A stretch of 64,000 bases of DNA from the NCBI GenBank assembly GCA_024180945.1, contig JAKSGN010000041.1, positions 744,001-808,000 on the forward strand, written 5' to 3'. Positions 34,044 through 47,224 of the stretch are shown piece after piece (the stretch's first letter is position 1; each line of letters opens with the position of its first letter). The notes under the pieces are model-generated. The model did not search any database. It was not told where the DNA came from and saw only the letters and a list, made by a program, of their open reading frames with translations. The translations under genes were made by a program, and so were the position numbers. This stretch comes from Macrophomina tecta (Eukaryota > Ascomycota > Dothideomycetes > Botryosphaeriales > Botryosphaeriaceae).

Positions 34044-34941
34044 ATGACAGACTCCACTGCGGCCTCGCAAAACAGCCCCTTCATTAAGCAGCTTGCTGCG
34101 AATGGTGTGTACACATTTCCACTTCCTCCTCCATCTTGCGCAATTCCCTAGACCTGAAATCTGACGCCGTAATTTAATTTTTTTTTCGCCCCTACGCAGA
34201 CAAGCGCATTCGCGACAAAGCTCTCGACAGTTTAAAGAGATACCTGGATGGCCGCACCGGACTCTCGGAGATTGAGCTGCTGAAGCTATGGAAGGGCCTC
34301 TTCTTCTGCATGTGGCAGAGCGACAAGCCGCGCACGCAGCAGCAGCTGGCGGTCGATCTAGCGGGCCTGGTCGACATCCTCCCCAGGGACACGGCGCTTG
34401 ATTTCCTGGCAGCATTTTGGAAGACAATGGCACGGGAATGGGTTGGAATTGATCGACTGAGGTACGAGCCTACATACGAGTGCTGCAACGGAATAAGGCA
34501 AAAGTGCTGACCTTCTCGTTCGACAGGATGGATAAGTTCCTCTTCCTCGTGCGCCAATACCTGAATGCCTCTTTCCGTCTTTTTGCTCGCCAGCGCTGGC
34601 GCGATACCGAACTGCTTGAGAAATACTTAGATATCCTGCGCGAAACGCCTTTGAACCCCACCGATCAGAAGGTTCCGAACGGGTTACGTCTGCACGTTGC
34701 TGACATTTACGTGGACGAGCTGGACAGATTGGATGATGCAAGAGAAGGTAGCCTGCCTCTGGATCAAGTATTGGCTCCACTGCGCGAGTTGGCGGAAAAA
34801 AGTGTCACGAAAGCGGTGCGGACTAGGGTGAAGGAGGCGCTGGAGGAGGACGAGAGGCTGAAGGATTGGAACAACCCCAAGAAGGAGGGAGAGGTTGAGC
34901 AGCAAGATGAGGATGAGGAGTGGGGAGGAATTGACGATTAA
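34044..34941 (+). CDS. RRP1: Ribosomal RNA processing protein 1 (Nop52 family)
   Basis: Three exons: 34044-34104, 34200-34461 and 34527-34941; 245 residues, introns 95 and 65 nt. The spliced protein begins MTDSTAASQNSPFIKQLAAN and continues DKRIRDKALDSLKRYLDGR, LLKLWKGLFFCMWQSDKPRT, QQQLAVDLAGLVDILPRDTA and MDKFLFLVRQYLNASFRLFA, the classical Nop52/RRP1 pattern. The C-terminus is acidic (EEWGGIDD). RRP1 is a nucleolar factor needed for processing of 27S pre-rRNA to 25S and 5.8S and for 60S subunit assembly. Exon 1 is short (20 codons), and intron 1 has a T-run before its acceptor. The gene converges with TRM8, with 170 bp between stop codons. Confidence 0.95.
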
Positions 34942-35111
34942 CATTAAGAACTTGGCATAATCACTGTGATTACAGCGCGGCGTTATTGAGGGCTGGTGGG
35001 GAAAAAGGTTATTCATGTTTCGCTGTAGCTTTTCCGTTCCATCTCTATATTCGAGCCTTCCCGGCCTTGCAATAGACCAACTCCAAACTTGAAAATGACC
35101 GAACAATCAGA

Positions 35112-36286
<1,175 letters not shown>

Positions 36287-36864
36287 TCTTTGTTGTTGGT
36301 GCTTTTTGGGGTTGGAGACTGGAGGATTGCGTCGCGGATGAATCGGTGAAATTCGAGAATGAAGTGGCCGGCGCCACCGGGGAAACCTCCCGCCCTAAAG
36401 CGGCAATTATGGGCACAGGTATATTCTACTGCAACAACAAGTCCCTGTAACGAAGGTGACGGAAGCAAGCTTCCATGAACGAGTTATGTCACCGGTCAAG
36501 ATGTCTGGCGTTTGGGTAGATGGCTCGATTGTTTTCCCATTTCGCCCTACAGTTCTTTACCGCCAACTTGGATGGGCTGAGTACGGACAAGCCAGAGGAC
36601 CCCTAGGCCCTTATTGAACGCAAGAAGAAAAATACCCTCAATTCCGATAAAGCAGGTGTTGCTTTATGTGCACGCCGATACCTAGAAGTGTTGTACATCC
36701 TACAAAGAAGGAAAAGAAACCCAGATTCACCCCTGGAGACCTGCCCATGAAGAAACCAAAGCCAAGTATGATATCGACGCGATGCTCCTTCGCAACCCAC
36801 CCTTGAAAGTCATATAATACCGTGTGCCATAGCACGCTTTCCGGCCTCGCCCAATATGCAAGCG
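36287..36864. other. TRM8 promoter and GID4 3' region
   Basis: 578 bp between two minus-strand genes. It should hold the TRM8 promoter and leader on the left and the GID4 terminator on the right. No open frame is convincing. Confidence 0.55.
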
Positions 36865-38020
36865 CTAATCGTCATTCGTTATTTCATCGGAATTCAATTG
36901 CGCCCATACACCCATGATCCTCGACATGCTCCAAATCCAGTTGTTGGTACCTGGACTCCGGGTTAATAAATTGAATCCTCCATCAGCGTTCTTCAAGGTC
37001 TTTACGTACTTTTCGCTCTTGGCGTGAAAGTAGATTCCACTGATTTTCCCAGTGACTTGACTAAAGCAGATATAGTAGAAACCTTCAAAGCTGGCACCGG
37101 ATATGGTGCGAACAGTGTGGTCCGGTACGAGGAAATGTTCCTTCCATCGCATAAAGAGATTTTCACGCTGAGCGAAGTTCTTGTACGTAAAATCGGCGCG
37201 CTTTGCCTGTTTGGCAAGTGGCCGCCACGCAGGGAAACGACCCCAGTGCTGCATGTCTACCTTTTCGTTGGAACCCCATTCTGGCCGATTGGTCTGAAAC
37301 GTGTATTTCGTGCCGATGATCTCGCCTTCAAAGTAGGTGGTGAGCGTAGGGTGATCGTCCGTTAAGCCTATTGTGCGAGTGTGAGTTTGTACATCTCAGA
37401 CGATATTCGAGACGATACATACCTTGTATGCGCAAGTATCCGCTGAGGCAGTGCGATTCCATGTCAACATGCTTGATCTCCACTTGGACCTCGTATACCT
37501 GGCGGTCGGATTGCTGGGTGCCCTTGAACTTGCTACCGGGACGAAGGAAGGACGACGTGGAATTGGGGAGGAACTGCGCGCATCCAGATCAGTCATGGTT
37601 CGATTGCGCACCGGGCTGAATGTTGTGGAGTGTTCTTACTCGATGCTCGGGCCACGCCGAGCCATACAGGTGCGGATACCAGGAGGGAGAGGCGGTGGAG
37701 GGAAGCGCAGGACTCTGCAATGTGGAGCGGTCGCATTCGGCCGCATCGCCCGTAGCGCTGAGGGGACTGGGTGTGTCCCTCAGCGGACCCTCGTCTTCAG
37801 TATCCATTTGCTTCCGCGGGTCGACATTCGGCCGGCTGTCCTGATCGTCGGGTGGGTTGGCGATGCGGGAAGACTGCTCAGACTGTGCAGCGCGACTATC
37901 GGGGGCGGTGGAGGCGTTGGCATCAATTGCGGGAGGCCGCGAGATATCTGGCGGGCATGTCGTGCGGCCGGAGAGCTGGTCAGGCGAATGCGAGGGCATG
38001 TGCGGACTCGGTTGAGGCAT
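36865..38020 (-). CDS. GID4: GID complex substrate receptor Gid4/Vid24
   Basis: Three exons on the minus strand: 38020-37640, 37573-37423 and 37367-36865; 344 residues, introns 66 and 55 nt. Residues 1 to about 130 are low-complexity Pro/Ser-rich. The Vid24 beta-barrel follows: SKFKGTQQSDRQVYEVQVEI, SHCLSGYLRIQGLTDDHPTL (across the second junction), TTYFEGEIIG, RPEWGSNEKVDMQHWGRFP and GASFEGFYYICFSQVTGKIS with GIYFHAKSEK. Gid4 recognises Pro/N-degrons of gluconeogenic enzymes and recruits them to the GID E3 ligase when glucose returns. The typical C-terminus with LKHV is replaced here by VKTLKNADGGFNLLTRSP, suggesting a longer or altered tail. Confidence 0.93.
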
Positions 38021-39025
38021 GACAATTCAGGGAGAACTTGCGCACGAGAACATCGGAGGAAGATTAAGTAAGCGAAAGCAATTAGGACGACTTTGCACAA
38101 GAACCGGGAGGTGGCGGGTGACGGAAGCTATCTGGAACTGCTGCACCGCATCATGGGCGGAGTGTTGGTTGTATTGTATGGAAGGAACGCCGGATCGGCC
38201 TCGAGACTCGTCGGGTCACTCCTTCCCCGCATAGGTAATCACGTGCCACATGCGGCAGGATTACAGTCACCCTGGGGGCAGGCTAGAGTGAAATACTATC
38301 GTAACTCTGTTTCGCGTTCCGCCGAGCCCCTGCTGCCTCGCCCATGGAAAAAGTTCTTGTCTCCATTCAACCCGTGGTACGACGCATTTTTTTTTTTTTT
38401 TGGAAATAATGAGCGGTAGTGCAAAGCGCGCACACAGCATTGACCCCGTTTATTTTTAGGATGTACATTCAAAGGCTCATCATGGCATGAACATCCGGCC
38501 AGTCGTTCGGGAAACGGAAGCCTGGTAGTATTGCTTAGGTAACCGACGAGAAGACCTGAGTGACGAAGCACACAAGCCCATGATCTTAAAAAACGTGGAT
38601 CGTTACCGATGATGTTGCAGGTCTCTCCGGAATATTCCCAAACGGACAATCGGTCTACCAAATTAGCGCCACGGAGTCAGCCAACGGGTGAGGGCATCAC
38701 GCTGCATTGATCACACTGGTGAAAGTTTCCTTGGAATGAACTCGGAGAACGTTGCAGTATGATATGATGCATGCTGGAGCCAACAGATACGGCCAGCTAG
38801 TGAAGCGGACACCGCGGCATGAGTTGAAGAAGTCGTTGTTGGAACTTGATCTTCCTGGATCTCCTTGTAAATGCATCTGGTCTCGTCGGACGCTTTTTCT
38901 TTCCTTTGTTTCCCTTGGCCAAGCTTCTTCTATTCAAATTGATCATCGTCAAACAATAAGACCCAGCGACATGACTCTAGTCTAGGGCATCTTGGAATTG
39001 GATCCCTTTGCTGTTACAGAATCGC
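38021..39025. other. 1-kb intergenic region, GID4 promoter and MAGO 3' end
   Basis: No convincing gene. A T-run lies at about 38388-38401. The region must carry the GID4 promoter on the left and the mago nashi 3' region on the right. Confidence 0.55.
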
Positions 39026-39818
39026 TCAGATGGGCTTGATCTGTTTCCCAAAATCAGATGGACGTAGGCGATACAATGCCAACCGCGGAGACTGACCTTG
39101 AAGTGGAGCGAAATTAACGAGAATACCAACGCCTTCAGGTCCTGAACGAGATAGTAGAATACGCGGAGACCCTCTGGGTCCGCCGACTCCGTAACATCAA
39201 CAAGGGAGCCAATTTTGGCAGTCTGCACGACCGTGTCAGCAATTCTAGATTACTGGTGAGCTGCCTTGTCGAGATCTCACCTCGAAGGAGATGTGCTCAT
39301 TGCCCAGCTTGATCTCTAGCTCTTGGCGACCGTCCTTGTTCTTTTGGGGCCATTTGGCGTCGTCTTCCCTGCAGACAGTCAGGTGTTTGCCGGACAGAAC
39401 AGGAAGGCAAGCTCACTTCATAATTTCGCTCTCTTTGATGATACGCTTGATCTCAGCAATAACTGTAGAGCTGACGCACACTGCGAAAAGAAAACATGCT
39501 CAGATGAGGCTGTAGAGCAATAATGAAGTGCGGCGCTTACTCTCTTTCCGAATCAGGGAGTCATTGCGGTAATTGGAGTTGTTCGCGTAACGTGCAGTGG
39601 CGCTCCGGCCGTCACCCACAGTGCGGAAATCAAACTCTGCGACGCCTCAGTTCAGTTTGCGCGGTGGCCGGGATGGCATGGTTGCATACCGAGAAACTCA
39701 TGGCCGAAGCGTCCGGAGTGACCAGAGCTAGAATTCTGTCAGTACACACCATAACGCAAGGCTGGACGGGAAAGGCGCACTAGTAACGAACATAGAACTG
39801 GTCGTTATCGGGCGCCAT
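39026..39818 (-). CDS. MAGO: Mago nashi, exon junction complex core subunit
   Basis: Seven exons on the minus strand: 39818-39781, 39727-39690, 39636-39541, 39480-39417, 39368-39281, 39222-39097 and 39040-39026; 154 residues. The six introns are 48-60 nt. The protein reads [111 protein letters not shown] and [23 protein letters not shown], nearly identical in pattern to animal and plant Mago. Mago pairs with Y14 and clamps eIF4A3 on spliced mRNA. A short Ser/Thr/Ala insertion (GDGRSATA) extends the loop before YANNSNY. It is the most intron-dense gene in the window, with a last exon of 15 nt. Confidence 0.97.
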
Positions 39819-40284
39819 TGTTGCTGCGGGGGTGGAAGAGCACGCGCACAGGCGGGATGCGATGCTGACGATGGTGTTGTAGCTGAAAGGCGACGCGGCT
39901 GGGTAGGGTTGTCGCGGCGGCGCGGCGGCGGGCGGTGAGGGCAGGCGAATCGGCCAAATTCGCTCGCGCGCTTCGTAGTGAACACCTGGAGGTGATCCTC
40001 AAGGACGAGCCAAGGGGTCCAACTATTACCCACGTCAGGCGCCAACAACCACGACACTCTTTCCGCCGCCTCCCCCGGACACTGCCTGTCCTCTCCATCT
40101 GCTTGGCTCCCGTTCCTCTTCTCTCTCTGCGCGCTGTCTCCGTTTCGAGTTCTGCCCGCACCTGGCACGTTCAACTGCGCACCGAACGGCTGACGGCCGC
40201 CGCGGGAGTCCGACGCTGCTGCTCGCCCACCACATCACTACAGCCATCTCCGCTATTTGACTACAACTCCATCAGCTCGGCAAC
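39819..40284. promoter_or_regulatory. Shared divergent promoter, MAGO / SEC26
   Basis: 466 bp between start codons facing away from each other. CT-rich stretches around 40060-40140 precede the SEC26 start, as is common in filamentous fungal leaders. No TATA box is evident. Confidence 0.55.
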
Positions 40285-43200
40285 ATGGCGACCTTCCTGG
40301 ACAACGCGTACAGCTTGGTCCATCAGGACAATGCTGCCGACCAGCCCACTCTGCAGGAGCTTAAGACCCAGCTCGAGAAGGGCACGGACGAGACCAAGAT
40401 CGAGACGATGAAGAAGATCCTGACAATCATGCTGAATGGCGACCCCATGCCCGGCCTTCTCATGCACATCATCCGATTCGTCATGCCATCTAAGAGCAAG
40501 CCGCTCAAGAAGCTCCTGTACCTTTACTACGAGATATGCCCCAAGCACGACGCCAATGGCAAGCTCAAGCAGGAATGGATTCTGGTCTGGTACGTATCCT
40601 ACTGGCACCAGCTGCATTGGCCTGTTCCTGATGTGTAACAGCAACGGCATGCGCTTCGACTTGCAACATCCCAACGAATACATCCGGGGCAACACACTCC
40701 GTTTCGTGTGCAAGCTCCGCGACGCCGAGCTTGTCGAGCCCCTGCTCCAACCAGCTAGACAATGCCTTGAGCACCGCCATGCATATGTCCGCAAGAACGC
40801 TGTTTTCGCCATCGCCTCGATATATCAGCATCTGGAAGCTCTCATCCCCGATGCACCCGAGCTTCTCCTGAACTTCTTGGAGGAGGAGAGCGATCACACT
40901 TGCAAGCGGAACGCCTTTGCTGCCTTGGCTTCTATTAGCCACGACAAAGCATTGGAATACTTGAGCGGCGTGTTTGATGGTATTCCGAACGCAGATGAGC
41001 TTCTGCAGCTGGCGGAGCTTGAGTTCATCCGCAGGGATGCCGTCGCCAATCCTCAGAATAAGGTCAGAATGCTGCGGAGGAAATGATTATGCTTTCTTTG
41101 GTTTACTGTGAGCTAACATTGCGGTAGGCTCGCTACCTGCGTCTGATCTTCGACCTTCTCGAGGCAAACACGTCAACCGTTGTCTACGAAGCTGCGTCTT
41201 CGCTAACTGCACTTACCAACAACCCCGTTGCGGTCAAGGCAGCTGCCTCCAAATTCATTGAGCTCAGCATCAAGGAACCGGATAACAACGTGAAACTCAT
41301 TGTGCTAGAGAAAGTGGATCAGTTGAGACAAAAGAATGAGGGCATCTTGGACGACCTTGTCATGGAAATCCTCCGGGTCTTGTCCAGCACAGATCTTGAT
41401 GTGCGCAAGAAGGCGCTGGAACTCGCTATGGAAATGGTTTCCAGCAAGAACGTGGCAGAGGTTGTTATGCTCCTCAAGAAGGAACTATCGAAGACCGTTG
41501 ATGAGCAGTACGAAAAGGTATGCCTGGATTGGCAATGGTGCAAGGTTCAAGAGCTAATCGTTTACAGAATGCCGAATACCGTTCCTTGCTCATTCACTCG
41601 ATACACCAATGCGCGATCAAATTCTCTGAGGTAGCGGCAAGCGTCGTTGATTCTCTCATGGAATTCATCGCCGATTTCAACAATGCCTCCGCCGTGGACG
41701 TTATTTCTTTTGTGAAGGAAGTGGTGGAGAAGTTCCCAGACCTTAGGCCTTCCATTGTGGAGCGGCTAGTATCAACCTTGAGCGAGGTTCGTGCCGGCAA
41801 GGTCTACCGCGGAGCCCTGTGGATTGTGGGAGAGTACTCGCTGGAGCCCAATGATATCCGGGAAGCTTGGAAGCGCATCCGTGCCAGTCTTGGAGAAATC
41901 CCCATATTGGCTTCAGAGCAGAGGCTGCTCGAGGAGGTGCCAGATGGCCAGCCGGATCCCAAAGATCAGATTAACGGTCACGCAAAGTCTGCCCCTACAG
42001 GATCCAGGAAAGTTCTTGCGGATGGCACATATGCCACAGAGAGCGCTCTGACGAGCCAAGCTGCCGTCAAGGCAAAACTGGAGGCTGTCAAGGCAGCTCA
42101 AAAGCCCCCGCTCCGCCAGCTCATCCTGGACGGAGATTACTACCTGGCTACGGTATTATCTTCCACTCTGACCAAGCTCGTCATGCGTCACTCCGAAATC
42201 TCTCAGGACACTGCCCGCACCAACGCGTTGAAGGCTGAGGCTATGCTTATCATGATTTCCATCATCCGTGTCGGACAGTCACAGTTCGTCAAGACTCCCA
42301 TTGACGAGGATTCAATCGATCGTATCATGTCCTGCGTTCGCGCTCTCGCCGAGTTCCAGCAAAAGAAGGAGCTTGAGACCGTTTTCTTGGAGGATACCAG
42401 GAAAGCATTCCGCACAATGGTCCAGTACGAGGAGAAGAAGCGTGCTGCTAAGGAAGCGTCAGAGAAGATGAAGTCAGCGGTCCAGGTGGACGATGTAATC
42501 CCTATCAGGCAACTCGCGAAGAAGAACACTGTGGACGGCGGCGACGAGATGGAGCTTGATTTGGAAAGGGCCACTGGAGGCGATCACACCACTGAGGATC
42601 TCTCTTCGAAACTGAGCAGAGTTGTTCAGCTCACTGGTTTCTCCGATCAGGTCTACGCCGAAGCATACGTCAAGGTGCACCAGTTTGACATTGTCCTAGA
42701 CGTACTTCTTGTCAACCAGACAACAGATACCCTGCAGAATCTCTCGGTCGAATTTGCTACTCTGGGAGACCTGAAGGTCGTTGAACGGCCCACTACCCAG
42801 AACCTCGGACCTCATGACTTCTTGAACGTGCAGGCAACGATCAAAGTGTCATCTACCGACACTGGCGTGATCTTTGGCAACGTTGTCTATGATGGTGCGA
42901 GCTCCACCGACTCGAATGTCATTATTCTCAACGATGTGCACGTCGATATCATGGACTATATCCAGCCGGCACACTGCTCTGAGACGCAGTTCAGGACCAT
43001 GTGGACTGAGTTTGAATGGGAGAACAAGGTCAATATCAACTCCAAGGCAAAGACACTGCGCGATTTCCTTAAGCAGCTGATGGCGGCCACCAATATGAGC
43101 TGCCTTACCCCTGAGGCGTCGATGAAGGGAGATTGCCAGTTCTTGAGTGCCAACCTGTACGCTCGGAGCGTTTTCGGTATGTTACACTACCCAACTTTCA

Positions 43201-43375
43201 AGCTTACCTCAAACTAACGGTCTCTGCAGGTGAGGACGCTTTGGCCAACCTGAGCATCGAGAAGGAGGGAGACGACGGCCCCGTCACTGGATTCGTGAGG
43301 ATTCGCAGTCGCTCGCAGGGTCTGGCGCTTGCGCTTGGCTCCCTCAAGGGCATCAACAAGGCTGGCGAGTCGTAG
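40285..43375 (+). CDS. SEC26: Coatomer subunit beta (beta-COP)
   Basis: Five exons: 40285-40589, 40642-41062, 41128-41517, 41568-43176 and 43230-43375; 956 residues, introns 52, 65, 50 and 53 nt. It begins [20 protein letters not shown]. The adaptin-like HEAT N-terminal half includes [40 protein letters not shown] and [20 protein letters not shown]. The C-terminal appendage includes [40 protein letters not shown] and [20 protein letters not shown]. Length and order match beta-COP throughout. It is a core subunit of the COPI coat for Golgi-to-ER and intra-Golgi transport and should be essential. Confidence 0.97.
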
Positions 43376-44176
43376 GAGTACATTGTAGGAGGTGTTTGAC
43401 GAGGTCAAATGTCCAGTTTTGCAGCCGCATTGAAGAAACAGGGTGCGTGGAGCTGGTTTGCAAGCAGCGATGGCGCCCACGGATGTTTATGAGGGCGATT
43501 GATGACATGCACGGATTTCGAGGTCTTCCCAGAGGGCTCCTTCGGCAGTAGAGGGATTTGGTGTTTGTGTTTTAGCTTGCATGTGGAGGGGAGCGAGCAC
43601 TGAACAAAACCACAGCCGGGGCTGGTGGACGGTCCGAAAATAGCTGAGAGCGCTTGGTGGTTTAGCACAAGTACACTTTTAATTTGCAGCCATGAGGTTC
43701 AGATTAGGTCTGGTGATCACTCCGCACTGCGCATGATGACGGCGGGGTCTTGAATAACGAGTGCACACTGGAGGGTGGCATTTGGGAGGTGGATGAAGTA
43801 GGAAGGTCCGTATCGGCTTCTGGTACCGTCGTTTACAAAGTTCGAGAACTGCCAATGGGAGGGCATGGTTTTCAGCGCCCTCGCGACAAAGCTGCCGGAT
43901 TCGGGCATTGTGAGGCTTCGTTCGAGACGATCCCTTGCAGGGCCCCTGCCCTTCCCGCGTCGGATGCCCGGTCTTCCGCCCGCCTCGGCTGGTTTTCGTT
44001 CGCGTACCGTAGCTGCGCGCTCGTGCATCTCTCTGAACACGGTGACGCGAGCGAGCGAGCTCCGAGCGGCGTCCTGGGCTTACGGGCACGTCCTCCCCGC
44101 CGCTCATCGCCTGCGATAAACCTACTGCGTTTCGCTCAGACATGCCGGATCTGCTCGGAATCACCTACGCTCGTTT
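43376..44176. other. SEC26 3' region and LCB4 promoter
   Basis: 801 bp between two genes on the same strand. Open frames occur on the minus strand (for example 44164-43679) but have no motifs and lie across GC-rich promoter-like sequence, so I do not call them. Confidence 0.5.
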
Positions 44177-45859
44177 ATGTCCATTCTAGCCACTATGTCG
44201 ACCGCTGGCGAGGGTATCCATTTCGACGAATACGCCGAGGAGTCCGCCCGGCCAACATCCGCGCTGCTCAGTCCAAGCGAGGCGCCTGATACCCTTGCGG
44301 TTGGGCGGCTGGCGTCGCTGTCATTGGGGGAAGATACACTTGTTGTGCTAGGTGAGTACGACGACCACATCGCCCCATTCAGTGAGCCCGGTTACTGAAA
44401 GGACACGCAGACGAAGCCTTCGTTGAACCCGACCCGAAATGTTGCGGACTCCTGCCAGACAGTACGTGATCCCGCGCCGCACCATCGCATCGGCTGCCCA
44501 GGCGCTGACGTTCCTCGAACCTCCACAGAAACCAAAACCACTCGCTCCATTCCCCTGTACAACGTGCTCTGGGCCGAGCTTGCCGAATTCGATATCACCA
44601 TTCATTATGCGCGCCAAGTGTCCTCGTCCGTCGTGCGCCCGGCTTTCGTCAACTACACCGTAGACAAGGATGACCGGAGCAAGGCGCGGATATGGATCGA
44701 GAAGCTACTCGACCGAGCTTACGGGGCGTCCCAGCGGCAGAAACGCATCAAGGTACTGGTGAACCCGTTCGGCGGAAAGGGTGGTGCGCAGAAGATGTAC
44801 ACCAAGGACATCGAGCCCATTTTCGCGGCTGCGCGCTGTGTCATTGACATTCAGGAGACGAAGTTCAATGGGCACGCTGTCGAACTGGCGGCTGAGAATA
44901 TCGAGGTCGACGACTGGGATGTCATTGCTTGCTGTTCCGGCGACGGCGTGCCCCACGAGGTCTTCAATGGCTTGGGTAAGCGGAGGGACGCCGCGAGAGC
45001 GCTACAGCGGATCGCTGTCGTCCAACTACCCTGCGGTAGCGGTAATGGCATGAGCTTGAATTTGAACGGCACGAACAGTTGTAGCATGGCCGCTCTCGCC
45101 GTGGTCAAGGGCCTTCGGACCCCCATGGACTTAGTGTCGATCACCCAGGGGGACCGCCGGACCTTATCTTTCCTTTCCCAATCTGTCGGCATCGTCGCCG
45201 AGTGCGATCTCGCCACGGAGAACCTGCGCTGGATGGGTGGTCAGCGCTTCACTTACGGCTTCCTCGTACGCGTCATTGGCCAAACGATCTACCCATGTGA
45301 CATTGCGGTTGGCGTCGAGATTGATGGCAAAGCTGCGATCAAAGAAGCCTACGCCCGCGAGGCGGCCAACCCGCCCCAAGACGGAACGAGGAAGCGCAAG
45401 TCGATCATGGTCGAGGAGGAGGCGGGTCTTCCGCCGCTGCGCTACGGCACTGTTAACGACCCTCTGCCCGAAGGCTGGACTCTGACGCCATACGACAAGA
45501 TGGGCAACTTCTACTGCGGCAACATGGCGTATATGTCTGCGGATGCCAATTTCTTCCAGGCCGCGCTTCCCAGTGATGGCTGTTTGGACATGGTCAACGT
45601 TGATGGCGATATCCCGCGTGCCACTTCACTCAAGACCTTGTTGGCTGTCCAGAAGGGCACTTTCTTCGATATGCCGCATGTCAAGTACAGGAAGGTGACG
45701 GGGTATCGCATCATTCCCAAAAATCAGAAGGATGGATATATCAGCATTGACGGTGAGAGGGTACCATTCGAGCCTTTCCAGGCCGAGGTGCACAAGGGGT
45801 TGGGCACAGTTTTGAGTAAGACCGGGCACTTGTACGAGAAGAGTGGACCACCACCGTAG
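44177..45859 (+). CDS. LCB4: Sphingoid long-chain base kinase
   Basis: Three exons: 44177-44351, 44411-44461 and 44529-45859; 518 residues, introns 59 and 67 nt. A second ATG at 44195 is also possible. After TKTTRSIPLYNVLWAELAEF comes the diacylglycerol-kinase-type catalytic domain: RIKVLVNPFGGKGGAQKMYT, CCSGDGVPHEVFNGLGKR (the SGDG nucleotide loop of sphingosine kinases) and VVQLPCGSGNGMSLNLNGTN, then SVGIVAECDLATENLRWMG and a C-terminal lobe with FYCGNMAYMSADANFFQAA and SIDGERVPFEPFQAEVHKGL. The enzyme phosphorylates sphingosine, dihydrosphingosine and phytosphingosine, controlling the balance of long-chain base phosphates in ER and endosomal membranes. Confidence 0.95.
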
Positions 45860-46460
45860 TGTGTTCTCGCCTTGTTTTCCTTTCCGTTGTTTGTAGAGGA
45901 GGTAAGTTTCTGAGAGAGGTAACACCATTGTTTGTGGGAGGCGGTCCATTTGCTGTTTACCAGGAATTGGCGTAGTCTTGCATTCCATTGAAGGTTTCAT
46001 TTGTGTGCTGCTCCTCAAATGTAAATCCATATACGGTCTGTACGTCTGTACCCAGACACAGATAGATACCCTTCTTTTCCGACGCCAATCTAATTTCTTA
46101 GTCTAGTGGAGGTTCTGCAAGGGCGAAACTTGCGAACAGGGTTCTTGTGGAGTCCGGTCTTGTACCGTTCTTGTGCTATTATCCAGTCCCAAGTCGTAAT
46201 TGTCGATAGAACATCAAGGGTCGAGAATGTGGATATTGATTTGTTAAAGGATATCAATGAACTCCGCCCATGCCTCCTCGCCCGTGTTCTGTACAGTCAT
46301 AATACACAACATTCCGGATATTCCCAAGTTATGATAGGGTGGTTTGCTCTGCGCCACGGCTGAAATCGACTCCTCGTTTTGGTCGGGTCGTCGTCCCTAA
46401 ATGGCAACCCGCTTCTGCTCACAAGCCTTGTTGGTCCCATGCTTGCCCGTCGAATGCGAG
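45860..46460. other. Convergent 3' regions of LCB4 and uL23m
   Basis: 601 bp between stop codons of two genes pointing at each other. AT-rich, no recognisable gene. Confidence 0.55.
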
Positions 46461-47224
46461 CTATGAGGTCGAAGGCCTCCACTTCTCTTCGCCGCGGCGT
46501 AGCCGTTCCGCCTGCTCTCTCAGAGTCTCCTTATCTTGCGGACCTTCATAGACGGCATCCGGCATCATCCTCCGCTGCTCATCCTCCGCATGCTTCTCGG
46601 CCGACCTGTAGAGATCACGTCCGTATCTGCAAGAAGAGCGTTGTTAGCTCGATTATCCAGCCTCGAATAACAACTTATTCTCTAGCCCCATCCACCGCTT
46701 CACAGAGATGCCAACGTGAACCGATGCAGGAGGTAAACGGAGGAAAACACGTACGGCGACCAATCCTCGGGCTCCTCGGGCCAGACGAAGGGTCTCTCCA
46801 TCTCGACCGTCATCTTCTTGATGGCGGGGCCGCGGTACCAGCGGCGCGGCATGGCGCGCTTGCGCGTCGGATCGTCCTGGCGGATCTTCTGCTGCTGGAC
46901 GAAGGAGCGCACGTTGGTGCACTTGATGCCGTAGGCATGCCACAGGTAGTCGCGCATGTCGAGCTTGTTGAGGTGGAGTGGGACGAGGAATTTGGCGAAG
47001 GTTGGCGGGAGAAAGGGTGTGCGGAGGAGGGTCAGGGTGAAGTCGGGCCTGCGTGGCGGTCGGAGAGGAGTTGTGGTTAGCTTTGCGGAGGTGGTCATGG
47101 GGCGCCGCCGGAGGTGAGTGCGGCGAGGCGCGTGGGAGATAGAGGCGAGCGATTGGGAGGGGCAGGCGTACAGGTAGACGGGCTTCTTTCCCAATGGGAA
47201 GGGCGAGATTCGTTTGGCGGCCAT
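46461..47224 (-). CDS. MRP20: Mitochondrial large ribosomal subunit protein uL23m
   Basis: Two exons on the minus strand: 47224-46755 and 46626-46461, with a 128-nt intron (donor GTACGT, branch GCTAACA); 211 residues. The conserved L23 core reads PDFTLTLLRTPFLPPTFAKF, LVPLHLNKLDMRDYLWHAYG, IKCTNVRSFVQQQKIRQDDP and KKMTVEMERPFVWPEEPEDW, followed after splicing by SPYGRDLYRSAEKHAEDEQR. The N-terminus (MAAKRISPFPLGKKPVYLYA) is basic and should target mitochondria. uL23m sits at the polypeptide exit tunnel of the mitoribosome. The symbol follows the yeast homologue. The divergent neighbour across a 1.2-kb gap is the large fungal-specific gene. Confidence 0.93.

Noticed and set aside
43679..44164. 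161-codon minus-strand frame upstream of LCB4
   Set aside because: Arg/Pro/His-rich, no motif, overlaps other equally long frames, and sits in promoter sequence. A real small gene is not fully excluded.
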